Shown here: in pieces, positions 28,901 through 38,000 of the stretch | Layout: every line of letters starts with the position of its first letter | Position numbering within the stretch: the first letter of the stretch is position 1 | DNA from: Rhynchopus euleeides | Taxonomy: Eukaryota > Euglenozoa > Diplonemea > Diplonemida > Diplonemidae | DNA: 64,000 nt | Reading direction: 5' to 3' | Assembly: GCA_963210315.1 (NCBI GenBank) | Contig: OY723298.1 | Location: forward strand, 1,550,001-1,614,000 | Program-made: the position numbers and the translations under genes | The notes under the pieces: generated by a model | Databases searched by the model: none | The model's input: only the letters and a program-made list of their open reading frames with translations | What the model was told of the DNA's origin: nothing

Positions 28901-31747
28901 ACGGAAGAGACGCGTGTCGGGGGAGAGGAAATGGTTGTGGTGACGCGGCACAGGCTGGGCATCTCCCTCTTCGAGCCAGACGCCAAGTGCGGCAGGTGTG
29001 GGCAAGAGATGGACACGCACGGCACCCACGCGCTGAACTGTAGGGTGGGGGGTGGGCCCACTCGGCGTCACGATGTCGTGCGGGACAGCCTGTACAGGCT
29101 CGCGGTGGAAGCGGGTACGAGCCCCGAGATGGAGACGCTCCACATCCTTCCGGACTCCCAGGAGCGCCCCGGGGACATTGTCACTCGCCGGGTGTGGCCG
29201 CGGGTCATCGACGTGACGATCCGCAATCCCCTCGCGGCTTCCGTGGTCCAAGCTGCTGCGAGGTTTACTGGAGCGGCGGCGGCAGCGGGGGAGGCAGAGA
29301 AGAACAGGAGGTATCGTGATCCCTGCAGGAGATCTGGCCAGATTTTCGCGGCCTTTGCGATGGAGGCTTTCGGGGGTCTGGGGCCGTCGGCGCACCAGGT
29401 TTTCGGCAAGCTGGGCCGCCTAGCAGCAGAACGGACGGGGCGAAGCAGGGTTCTGGTCACCCAGAGCCACGCCACCAGAGTGAGTAGCGCGTACAGCCAC
29501 ATCCTGGGTCGAACACTCCTTGAATGCGGCCCCATATCGCCAGCAGCAGTGAGCCGGACGGCGTTGGCTACAGAGGCCGCGGCCCCCCTGAACCCGGACC
29601 ACTTCATGCGGTTCTCGGTTGACTCGCGTGGGGAGGGGGAGGTGTTCATTGACCCTGATGAGGAGCGCCCTGTGCCCCAGGCGGACCCGGTCCCTCGGGC
29701 AGAGGCAGCACCGACATCTCCGTCCCCCTCTGTCGTCATCGAAAAGTGGAGAGACAAGCGAGGAGGGGCGCGAGTGGCTATTGAGGACCTGGCAGAGGGG
29801 CTTGGTAATGCTCTTACGATGCCAGAACAGGTCGCCGCCCTGGGTGGGTCAGTGGCGGAGGGGGCCCCAGCAACGTGGGTGGTGGCGGTGACGGCCGCGG
29901 CGTGTGACCTGGGGTTTGACATCGACGCTGACAAGCTTCTGCGCCTGGCGGTGGTGTGCGTCCGTCGAGCGCCCACACTCCGTCTGCTCCTCTCAGACCC
30001 CGACGAGTGGGCGGGGCGTATGCTGGCTTCCGGGGGTGGCGAAGACGTGGACCAGGTGGCCCTCCGTGGGGTGGCGGTGGCCCTCGACGTCCACGCTGTG
30101 GTTTTTAGAGACAACCTCCCCCCTCTTCTCGTGGCCCCAGGTGAACCATGCCAAGCGCTTTTTGTGGGCGGCGTGGACGGGGGGTTCAAGCCGGTCACGG
30201 TGCCGGACCAGGTGGTGGAACAGGTCACATACACGAAGTGTGTGGAGGTCGAGGTGCCGCAGGGCCCGGTTATCCCGGGGCGCGTGGATGTGTCGGGGTC
30301 ACCGGGTTGCTGTCAGTTCTGTGCGTCGCTCTTCACCACGGCCGTGCACCATGGGGAGTGTGGTCACTGCTCGAGGATGGTGTGCCCGACCTGCTGTGAG
30401 CTGGGCGAAGACGACACCAGGTGCGTCTGCACGCCACTACCTCTGCCACGCGAGGACCAAGGGGTGGCCCCTCATCCGCCGGGGCAAGCGGAGCCCCCTC
30501 CTCCGCCCCCGGCGAGCACCGCACTGGCAAAGGCTTTGCTGGAGGGCCGGGCCCCAGGGGGAGGGGACGGTCTGTCCAGGCTGCAACGGTCTTTGGGGAT
30601 GCAGGAGTGCACGGGGTTTCGTTTCACACCAGGCGACTGCTTCTTCGATGCGGCGGCTTTCATTATGGGAGGCTCGGCGGCGGGCATGCGGAGGCTAGCC
30701 GTCCAGGCGGTGCTACGTGACCCAGGCCTTTGTGCTCGGGCCGAGCCGAACAGCGAGTCCTGGGCTGCGGCCATGCGAGTCGAGGGTAGCCGGGACGAGG
30801 CTTCTTGGGCGGACCAGGTAGCAGTACATGGACTTGCGCTGGGGTCGGGGTGGGCTGTGGTGGTCCTATCTGATCAAGCGCCCCCCACGGTCCACCGCCC
30901 CCGGGTGAAGCCTTTCGTCGGAGTGCTTGGAGTCAAGCATCAGGGAAAGCACTACACCCCCCTTTTGGTGCCCCCACCTCTGGCGGAGGCAGTGTCTGCC
31001 CTCGCCCCCTCGCCGGTGTTGGGGCGGACTGGCTGTCCAGGGGGGGAGCAGGGCCTCCCCATGTGCCAGGTGCCGTCCCAGCCGTCGCGCCGCCGCTTTT
31101 ACTGTGCCCGCTGTGCAGAGGCGGTGGATACCGCAGTCGAACACTGGCGTTGTTTCGGTTGCGATTGCAGGGCGTGTGGGGAATGCGTGGAGCAGGGGGA
31201 GACCTGTATGGATCTGGGGCCTCGGGACGCGGAGGAGCCGCCTGCGAGGGTCCCGCAGCCGCAGGACCAGGGTGATCCCCCTCGACGAGAAGGTGATCCC
31301 CCTCCTGCACCCACCGGCGCCCCGGCCACCGGCCGCTCCGACCCGACCGCCACCGAGGAAGGCTCCAACCCTGCGCAAGCACCAGCCACCTCGATGTCGT
31401 CGCAGCCGAAGCGGAAGCGGGAGTCGGCATCGCCGCAGCGTGGTCAGGAGATGGATGAGGACGACGGGGCCACGACGGTGGGGGAGTGGGAGGAGCAGTT
31501 CTGCCCCGACGTGCACCGACCGCAGGAGGAGCAGGAGGCGGCGCTCCGGGCCATTCAGGCTTGGTGGGCCGAGTTGGGGGATGACAAGGCCTCACAGGCG
31601 GAGGCGTACAACGTGGTCTGTTGTCGTCTGAGGGCGCGGGCAGGCAAGCGGGCGCGGGCGAGCCGGCCAGGGGCGCGGGGGTCTTCGCAGCGGAGTTCCC
31701 AGGGGTCCCAGAGCCAGGGGAGTAGGGCCGCCAGGGGAGCGAGATAG
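25952..31747 (+). CDS. LINE ORF: OTU - zinc finger - RT - CCHC - RLE nuclease - OTU-like - zinc finger - OTU - zinc finger
   Basis: 1931 residues. An N-terminal OTU cysteine-protease-like domain lies at about 15-140 (GDCGYWA, Asp28/Cys29; GDHYE, His134). Then a C-x4-C...H-x3-H finger and a C-x2-C pair at about 190-260. Reverse transcriptase lies at about 460-820 with KIDFKNAFN, GVQQGDPLGPLLF (654) and YLDD (690-693). A CCHC motif C-x2-C-x7-H-x4-C lies at 1013, then a PD-(D/E)xK-type nuclease (PGD 1074-1075, VIDVTI with Asp1087, a Glu/Lys helix near 1120), the order seen in R2-like elements. A second OTU-like segment (about 1310-1420) lacks the GDC motif, and a third (GDCFFDA, Cys1563; GKHYTP, His1667) looks intact. 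Cys-rich fingers follow the second and third. The frame is also open from 25136, but residues before 25952 are low-complexity, so I start at 25952. The ORF is intact and may be active. Confidence 0.8.
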   Translation: MDGRDWADVDSTLRLLHASRIPNSATGDCGYWALGFEAEVIGARRADLAKSAKSRPELVAFFGGAKEAFLAYANAIGEDGWMDHLTLQLAARLWDLHIVVIQPGAHRVVAIRPRSVKDRDLLKRTRVIALAGDHYEQVDIPRGQLLDLIRMAHPAFLTTESVGEQVITTPEGMDAATVEAKLVQRATDKVYCPHDSCRTSLMQCGVPILRGSMLGHLNKHAARGETVTPSVLRAIGYRECVRCENVIALKYTACLACRHRLEPEPEAVPAGEGVQAKALPGLEAVRAEHIKVWESVPHHLVASWTRTFAGLLREVAAHNTVQAWTALLLAPSVLLRGARMGDRMEGTIRDRLRTFDRWAKGDFNLLWVEACEKKAQPPKVGGPPRPGEMERRVAKYARQNRMSAAHKSLIPEVVAENTDSTRAALESKHPTGVPPHAREPAPATCRPFTPAEVMSALKTFPNGSAGGQVGLRPDHVRQAVECKDAAGAKPLAWLTQVVNLMASGRAPQEIMPILAGAKLTALKKSDGDVRPIACGDTLRRLTAKLLSTRHKDAARRILMKGKQVGVAVQRGLEAGVAVVAQWAERAKATAAGGGPRDAVVLKIDFKNAFNSVHREAFLEVVERDIPGLLPFAQWCYGSPSTLSYSGHVFQSTCGVQQGDPLGPLLFSLAIKELAEMLVGHFAGCGGSVFYLDDGVLMGPAGVVKEALDFVVKWSKEKGLEVKLDKCELIDLNRLSKTELEAQGFLLRLPDETDKPGVVYREGGDFTLLGTPIGSREFCERYMDEKLAEFAPYLEALATLEDRQVALALLRHCEGFARLVFYMRALGHRGATEYLAKSDAAVEKCLTRILCLADDTLPDDAMRQATLPVRVGGLGIRRSTEHWHAAAMASMQNGYLLCRELDKEFTWDTAAWHTLSSAYNNDVSEGDAVYSESRPTEMVKQKDLSLAIIDVHHRDLHERADASDRARYRSLSLPHAGATYAGKLTEETRVGGEEMVVVTRHRLGISLFEPDAKCGRCGQEMDTHGTHALNCRVGGGPTRRHDVVRDSLYRLAVEAGTSPEMETLHILPDSQERPGDIVTRRVWPRVIDVTIRNPLAASVVQAAARFTGAAAAAGEAEKNRRYRDPCRRSGQIFAAFAMEAFGGLGPSAHQVFGKLGRLAAERTGRSRVLVTQSHATRVSSAYSHILGRTLLECGPISPAAVSRTALATEAAAPLNPDHFMRFSVDSRGEGEVFIDPDEERPVPQADPVPRAEAAPTSPSPSVVIEKWRDKRGGARVAIEDLAEGLGNALTMPEQVAALGGSVAEGAPATWVVAVTAAACDLGFDIDADKLLRLAVVCVRRAPTLRLLLSDPDEWAGRMLASGGGEDVDQVALRGVAVALDVHAVVFRDNLPPLLVAPGEPCQALFVGGVDGGFKPVTVPDQVVEQVTYTKCVEVEVPQGPVIPGRVDVSGSPGCCQFCASLFTTAVHHGECGHCSRMVCPTCCELGEDDTRCVCTPLPLPREDQGVAPHPPGQAEPPPPPPASTALAKALLEGRAPGGGDGLSRLQRSLGMQECTGFRFTPGDCFFDAAAFIMGGSAAGMRRLAVQAVLRDPGLCARAEPNSESWAAAMRVEGSRDEASWADQVAVHGLALGSGWAVVVLSDQAPPTVHRPRVKPFVGVLGVKHQGKHYTPLLVPPPLAEAVSALAPSPVLGRTGCPGGEQGLPMCQVPSQPSRRRFYCARCAEAVDTAVEHWRCFGCDCRACGECVEQGETCMDLGPRDAEEPPARVPQPQDQGDPPRREGDPPPAPTGAPATGRSDPTATEEGSNPAQAPATSMSSQPKRKRESASPQRGQEMDEDDGATTVGEWEEQFCPDVHRPQEEQEAALRAIQAWWAELGDDKASQAEAYNVVCCRLRARAGKRARASRPGARGSSQRSSQGSQSQGSRAARGAR

Positions 31748-31839
31748 CCGTAGGTCGGCTCCCCCCCCCCCCCCCTACCCCCCTCACGGTGGGATCTTGT
31801 AAATTTTACATGTATAACTACAAGTATATACATGTATTA

Positions 31840-32649
31840 CCGTAAACGGAAATATTGTGGACCGTAATAAAGGTGAACCGTACTATAGGTGGACCGTAAA
31901 AAAGATGGAACAAATGGGATTTTTCCGGAACTTGGAACATTTTTACGGTCCGCCTATTTTACGGTTGGGATCGTGGACTTGGCGGTTTTTTTTACGAGTT
32001 CCTTCGCGACGAAGTCGCGAAGGAACCAAGGAAATCGTACGACTGAAGCTGCAGGATTAACACCACAGGGCCTCAGCACAGAGTGTGCGCTCACCATCGT
32101 CCGGGAACTGTTCTCCCACAGTTACTGCAGGGTGTACTACACTAAAGGAGTACGATTTCCCTGAATTTTCCGGGCACTGATTCACGAATTTACATCTGGA
32201 GGGAGCCCGGTGGTCTCAGCTTCTGTCTGCGCGCCCTGCCGTACTGTGGCTGCTTTTGTGGGCTCGTGCAGCAGGTTCTACTTTTACTTCTACCGGAATG
32301 CTCCTTGCATGGTACTACACTTCTCGAGGTGTGGTGGTGGGTGAGTCTCGAGGTGAGTGGTGGTGATCGTGCCTTTTCCACACGCAGGGAGGACTTGCTT
32401 CTCTTGCTGGTGTTGGTTGCGGTGGTGGAAGGAGGGTCCAAAGCTGGGAGGTCGGGAGGCCTACGTGTGGGTGTCTGCGGCGTGGAGGCCGCAGTCCGCG
32501 CCCCGCAACCCACCAGCCCGCGGGCGAAAAACGCATTGTCTTTTCCATATTCAGTCCCAATAAATGGTGGACCGTAAAAAAGATGGAACGTTTGGCCTTT
32601 TTTTGGGAACTTGGAACATTTTTACGGTCCACCCTTTTTCCGTTTACGG
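31840..32649. mobile_element. Nested MITE 1 (CCGTAAACGGAAA ends, TA-flanked)
   Basis: 810 bp with inverted ends CCGTAAACGGAAA and TTTCCGTTTACGG. TA lies on each side (31838-31839 and 32650-32651). Subterminal motifs GGACCGTAA...ATGGAAC recur inverted near both ends. The interior 32160-32560 is single-copy within the window and non-coding. Confidence 0.75.
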
Positions 32650-32653
32650 TATA

Positions 32654-32982
32654 CCGTATACGTAAATATTATGGAACGTAAATATTATGGAACGGGCCCA
32701 TTTTTGGCCGGTCCGTTCCATAATATTTACGTTCCATAATATTTACAGGGCCAGTTGGGGACTCGGTGGTGAGGACGGCTTGCGTCAGGAATCGCGCGAA
32801 AAGTGCACGAGTAGGTCCCGTCAGGGACTCTGTATGCCGTCCGATCACCTGGTCCAAGTCCCCGAGTCGCAGAAAGCCCTGTAAATATTATGGAACGAAA
32901 AAAATCTGGAACGCCAACCCACCAGCGTTCCAAAATATTTACGTTCCATAATATTTACGTTCCAAAATATTTACGTATACGG
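32654..32982. mobile_element. Nested MITE 2a (CCGTATACGTAAATATT ends, TA-flanked)
   Basis: 329 bp with ends CCGTATACGTAAATATTATG and its inverse, TA at 32652-32653 and 32983-32984. It is a near-identical, oppositely oriented copy of 33181-33525. Blocks of CGTTCCATAATATTTA repeat along both ends. Confidence 0.75.
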
Positions 32983-33180
32983 TACATGTATAATACTTGC
33001 ATGTCAACTATTATACATGTATAATACATGGATATGCCTGAAATATACATGTAAAATACATGTATATCAAGTAAAAATACAAGTATAATACTTGCATGTC
33101 AACTATTATACATGTATTTTTACTTGATATACATGTATTTTACATGTATATTTCAGGCATTTACATGTATTTTACATGTA

Positions 33181-33525
33181 CCGTATACGTAAATATTTTG
33201 GAACGTAAATATTATGGAACGTAAATATTATGGAACGTAAATATTTTGGAACGCTGGTGGGTTGGCGTTCCAGATTTTTTTCGTTCCATAATATTTACAG
33301 GGCTTTCTGCGACTCGGGGACTTGGACCAGGTGATCGGACGGCATGCAGAGTCCCTGACGGGACCTACTCGTGCACTTTTCGCGCGATTCCTGACGCAAG
33401 CCGTCCTCACCACCGAGTCCCCAACTGGCCCTGTAAATATTTTGGAACGTAAATATTATGGAACGGACCGGCCAAAAATGGGCCCGTTCCATAATATTTA
33501 CGTTCCATAATATTTACGTATACGG
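33181..33525. mobile_element. Nested MITE 2b (inverted copy of 2a, TA-flanked)
   Basis: 345 bp with the same ends as 2a, TA at 33179-33180 and 33526-33527. Its core (GTGATCGGACGGCATGCAGA and neighbours) is the reverse complement of the core of 2a with very few differences, so the two copies are recent or were made by one inverted duplication. Confidence 0.75.
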
Positions 33526-33725
33526 TATAATACTTGTCATGCAAGTATTATACATGTAAAATACTTGCATGACAAGTAAAATACATGTATAATACTTGCA
33601 TGACAAGTAAAAGCATCAGCTCGAGGTTCATGGTGTAGATCGGTGTCTCCAGAAGAAGGGGATGTCCGGTCGAAGAAGACAAACGACGAAGACAACCACA
33701 CAGGCCGCACAAAAAAAAAACCGTA

Positions 33726-34098
33726 TTCGGAAAAATACTGGAACGGAAAAATGCTGGAACGGATTTTTTCTGGAACGGAAAATAACTGGAACAAACCCGG
33801 ATTTTCGAAACTTGGAACATTATTCCGTTCCAGTATTTTTCCGTTCCAGAATTAGAATGGGGGAAATTGACGGGTACTTGTCAGTTTTTGGGGCACATGT
33901 CCGAAATCCCACCTCACCCCACCCCATGCCATGGTGGAGGATGGTGGGCCCAACATACCCTTGGGAAAGTACCCGACTCTCAGAAAACGGCCAAGTCCGC
34001 GCAGACCCCCCAAAACAATTCTGGAACGGAAAATAACTGGAACAGATGGGGTCTCGGCCGGAACTTGGAACATTATTCCGTTCCAGTATTTTTCCGAA
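33726..34098. mobile_element. Nested MITE 3 (TTCGGAAAAATACTGG ends, TA-flanked)
   Basis: 373 bp with inverted ends TTCGGAAAAATACTGGAACG and its reverse complement, TA at 33724-33725 and 34099-34100. The subterminal GGAACGGAAAATAACTGGAAC motif recurs near both ends. Non-coding. Confidence 0.7.
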
Positions 34099-34515
34099 TA
34101 CCAGGTATATCAAGTAAAAATACATGTATAATAGTTGACATGCAAGTATTATACATGTATTTTTACTTGATATACATGTATTTTACATGTATATTTCAGG
34201 CATATACATGTATTATACATGCATAATAGTTGACATGCAAGTATTATACATGTATAATACATGTATTATACTTGTAGTTATACATGTAAAATTTACAAGA
34301 TCCCACCGTGCTCTTTCCTTTCGCCCCTCCCCCCCCCCCTCCCGTTCCCCACCCCCGTGCCCCCTTCCCCTTTCTTCCGGTGAATGCGCCAGCGGAGTCG
34401 GTCCACGCCCTCGCTGTCAGTCGCTTTCGCCTCTCCCCCCCTGCCCCCCCCCCCCTTTACCTCGCCCCCTTTTCCCCTCACCAGCGGGCTGCCCCTTGTG
34501 AATGGTAGATTTGCC

Positions 34516-35097
34516 TACAGCCCCTTGTTCATGCCGCCAGCACGGAGCCCCACGCAGCTCAACCCCGGCCAGTGCGCGGTTTGTTTGCCCTAGAGCTTTG
34601 TTGTTTGTGTAGTTCATGTTACAGTGCTAAGAGCCCGTAGAAGCAAAAGTAGAACCTGCTGCGCTAGCCCCACCAAGCAGCCACAGTACGACAGGACGCG
34701 CGCAGGCACCGGGCCCCCTCTCCTAAAAAAAACCTTTGGGGCCACATAGGCCAGGAAAGGCCAAAATTTTCGATTTTTTTCGGAAATTTTTCGGTTTTTC
34801 AGAGTGTGGCAGTCCGCAGATACAGATTTTCGGGTCGGAAAAAAAATTTTTTTTCGACCCAAAAACAGGGTTTAATCTAGGATTCCGGATTTTGGGACTC
34901 GGGGGGGGTCTCGCACTTTTGTGGGCCCAAAATTTTTTTCACCCCAGGTGCAAATTTCTCGGGCGCGCTTCGCGCGCCCGAGACTACGCGGAGATGGCCA
35001 CTCGCATACGCTCAAGGACTTGCGGGACAGGCACACGCTACAGGGGGGGTCTGGGGGGCGGAGCCCCCCAGCCGCCGGAGGCCACGGACGAGGGGCC
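34516..35097. other. Spacer between the two LINEs
   Basis: No gene. It holds possible LINE 1 3' sequence (to about 34640), A/T-rich text with repeated TTTTTTCGGAAATTTTTCGG-like runs (34760-34870), a GC palindrome TCTCGGGCGCGC/GCGCGCCCGAGA (34956-34983) like that in the element at 20990, and a copy of the GGGGTCTGGGG module (35041-35088) that abuts the first LINE 2 coding sequence. Confidence 0.5.
35041..35088 (+). repeat. GGGGGTCTGGGG module, copy 3
   Basis: The hairpin CTGGGGGGCGGAGCCCCCCAG and CCGCCGGAGGCCACGG are identical to the copies at 21494 and 56829. The match stops at the junction with LINE 2 coding sequence, so it marks a possible breakpoint. Confidence 0.6.
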
Positions 35098-38000
35098 ATG
35101 CCCCTTGCCCGACGCAGGGCCCTTCGAGAGAGCGCGGCGCCGGCCCACCTCAGCCCAGCCACGTGTCGAGACGCCTGCCCGGCGGCCCTAGGGGAGGGTG
35201 CCCAGGAGGCAGAAGGGGCGGGCCTGGGGGATGTGCGTCGCCGCTGGTTCTGCCCCCTCACGGCCTGCGCGGGCTCGGCTCTCCACCGGCATACGCCGTA
35301 TTCGTCCAAGGAGACGCTCCGCAAGCACGCCCAGGCGCACGCAGACCAGGGTGAGGAGTTCCCGCCGAGCGCGCTTCGTCTGCTGGGCATGAAGAAGTGC
35401 ATGTGGTGCTCGAAGGTAATGAGCACCTCCTTGGACTCCTGCGTGAAGTGCCGCCCACGTGGCGCGACCCCTGTGGTGCCGAACAGGCGCGCACCCTCTG
35501 CGGCGGAGGCAGCGGATGCGGGTCGCCTCCCTCCCCTTGAGAGCATCCACACGGAGCGAGTGGGGGTGTCGCTGTCGGTCCCCGGGGCGATCCTCCGCCC
35601 GGCGGCGGTAGCCTATAGCCAGGCCCTGTGGGATGTCGCAGCGAATAGTTCGAGCACCACGGCGTGGCTCCGCCTCCTCTTGGTGCCCAAAACCCTCTTC
35701 CGCACCTACCGTGGAGGGAAGAAGAAGCAGCTGCTGGCGAAGCGGGCCCGGGAGGAGGCGATCATCCTCTGGCGGGAAGGACGCGCGTCGGAGCTCTGAC
35801 GCCGGGCCCGGACGGAAGCCCCGGGCCCGGGACGGGTGGAGGCTGCCCCCACATGGGAGGAGACGGAGGAAGCGGTGGTGCAAGCGGCGAGACAAGGGCG
35901 GTATTCGGCGGCGATGGCGCGCACCAGGAGCGCCGGCCTGGCGCCTGCCACCCCTGCCACGAAAGCGAAGCTCCTAGCAATGCACCCGGAAGCGGACAGC
36001 CCAGCCATCTCCGCGGCGACGCGGGTAGTGCCCGCGGATGCCACCCCCGCCGAGGTGTTTAAAGCGCTGAAGGGGTTACCGAGGGGCACGGGCGCCGGCC
36101 CCTCAGGCCTGAGGGCGGACCACCTCCGGGAGCTCGTCCAGGTGGAGGGAGTGGATGTGCTTCCGGCCCTCACGGCGGTGGTGAATGTCCTGCGCAGAGG
36201 CGAGGCCCCCCCGCAGCTGGCCCGGCACATCGCGGGCGCGTCTCTGGTCGCGCTCCCCAAGCCAGACGCGGGGATCCGCCCGATCGCGGTTGGGGAGACC
36301 CTCCGCCGCCTGGTGGCCAAAACCCTCACCGCAGACGTCAGGGAACAGGCTGGGAAGCTCCTCCTGAAGGGGAGGCAAGTAGGAGTGGCGGTGGACGGCG
36401 GACTGGAGGCGGCCACGGCGGTCGTGAAGGACTTCGCGGCGCGCAACAGGGGGGCGGACAAGGTCCTGCTGAAGATCGACTATGCCAACGCCTTTAACAT
36501 GGTTAACAGGCAGGCGTTCATCGATGCTGTCAGGCGGGACCTCCCGGAGCTGTCGGCGTGGGTCGAGTGGTGCTACGCGTCGCCCTCAGCCCTGATATAC
36601 CGTGGCGAAGTGCTCGAATCGCAGAGGGGGGTACAGCAGGGGGACCCCCTCGGGCCGCTCCTGTTCTCCCTGGCCATCCGCCAGCTGACCGAGGACCTAG
36701 GCAAGCTGCCGGGGGTGGAGGGCAGCGTGTGGTACTTGGACGATGGCACGCTGATGGGCTCCCCCGGGGCGGTCGGCCACGCGTTCGCGATCCTCGAGCG
36801 GCGGAGCGCGGAGCTGGGCCTGGTGGTGGCACGCCGCAAATGCGAAGTGATCTCGCTGAATGGGCACTCGGTGGAGGGCCTCCGGGGAGCGGGCCTTGAT
36901 GTAGCCGCGACGGAAAAGGAGCGCGCGACTCGCATGGACCTCCTCCACCACAACTTCGAGTTCCTCGGGGCTCCGGTGGGGGATGCGGAATTCTGCGAGC
37001 GGGTGATGGATACAAAACTGAGAGAGAAGTTCATCCCGAACCTGCGCCAGCTTCACCACCTCCAAGACGCGCAAGTGGCCATGACCCTCCTGCGACACTG
37101 TGAAGGCTTCTGCAAGCTGGTCTTCCAGATGCGCGCAATTGGGTACGCCGGGAGAGAATACCTTCGCCAGTATGACAAGGAAATCGGGATGGTGCTGGCA
37201 TCTGTGCTCGGGGACAGGGACGGGACCCTCCCTGACGATGCGCGAGACCAGGCGGCCCTGCCCGTCAGGCTAGGGGGTATGGGCATTCGGAGGTCGGAGG
37301 ACCACATCACCGCTGCGGCTTTGGCGGCGGCTAGCTCCTTCTTCCCCCTATGTGTGCAGCTGGACAGCGGATATCGTTGGGATGCGGATGCGTGGCGCGT
37401 GGCAGCGACCGCCCACAACGAGCTGGTGGCGGAGGCGGACTGGGTGGACCCTCACAAGCGCCCGGGCGAGCCCCTCCGCCAGCGCGACCTATCCCTGGCG
37501 ATCATCAGCCGGCAGCACGAGACCCTACTGGCGGAGGCTGACGTGCTGAGTAAAGGGCGTCAGTTGTCCGCGTCCCTCCCAGGCGCAGGGGCGTGGGTGA
37601 CGGTGACGCCAGAACAACAGTTTGCGATGGGGAGGGAGGAGTACCAAGTGGCGGCTCGCCTGCGCCTGGGCCTCGTCGTCTTCGCCCCTGGGTCGCGGTG
37701 CCACGAGTGCGGGGACGCCATGGACGTCTTGGGCGCCCATGTGTTCAGCTGCCAGGCATCGGCGGACCGCATCAAGCGCCACGACGCGGTGAAGCTCGGG
37801 GTGCTGGGGCTGGCGCGGGACGCGGGACTCGGCCCCCAGCTGGAGCCCAACCACCTCCTCTTGGGCGGGGGCAAGCCGGCTGACGTGTTCCTCCCGTGCG
37901 GCATAGGTGAGTCGCGGGGCCGGGCGATCGACGTGACCGTGTGGTCGACGTGCGCGGAGTCTGCGAGGCAGGGTGCGGCGAGAGCGCGGGGGTACACCGC

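Larger units (their letters stand above)
31785..34310. mobile_element. Non-autonomous CACGGTGG-ended element with nested MITEs
   Basis: 2526-bp element inserted 37 bp after the LINE ORF stop. The inverted ends are CACGGTGGGATCTTGTAAAT at the left and its reverse complement at 34291-34310, followed inward by matching TTTTACATGTATAACTAC. CT flanks both sides (31783-31784 and 34311-34312), consistent with a 2-bp duplication. The first eight bases are the same as in the coding transposon at 13922, so it could be mobilised by the same transposase type. There is no transposase. The backbone is an AT-rich array of ACATGTATA / ATACTTGCATG motifs, and four smaller TA-flanked elements sit inside. Confidence 0.8.
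24753..34515 (+). mobile_element. LINE 1: RLE-type non-LTR retrotransposon with OTU domains
   Basis: Non-LTR element with one long ORF (25952-31747). The 5' end is placed at the spliced-leader sequence at 24753, with a C-rich 5' UTR of about 1.2 kb. The 3' UTR is interrupted at 31785-34310 by a CACGGTGG-ended DNA element. Past it, TTGTGAATGGT near 34495 resembles TTGTGAATGGTTAGA in the 3' UTR of the second LINE (40151), so the LINE probably resumes there. The real 3' end is uncertain; no poly(A) or target duplication was identified. Confidence 0.65.
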
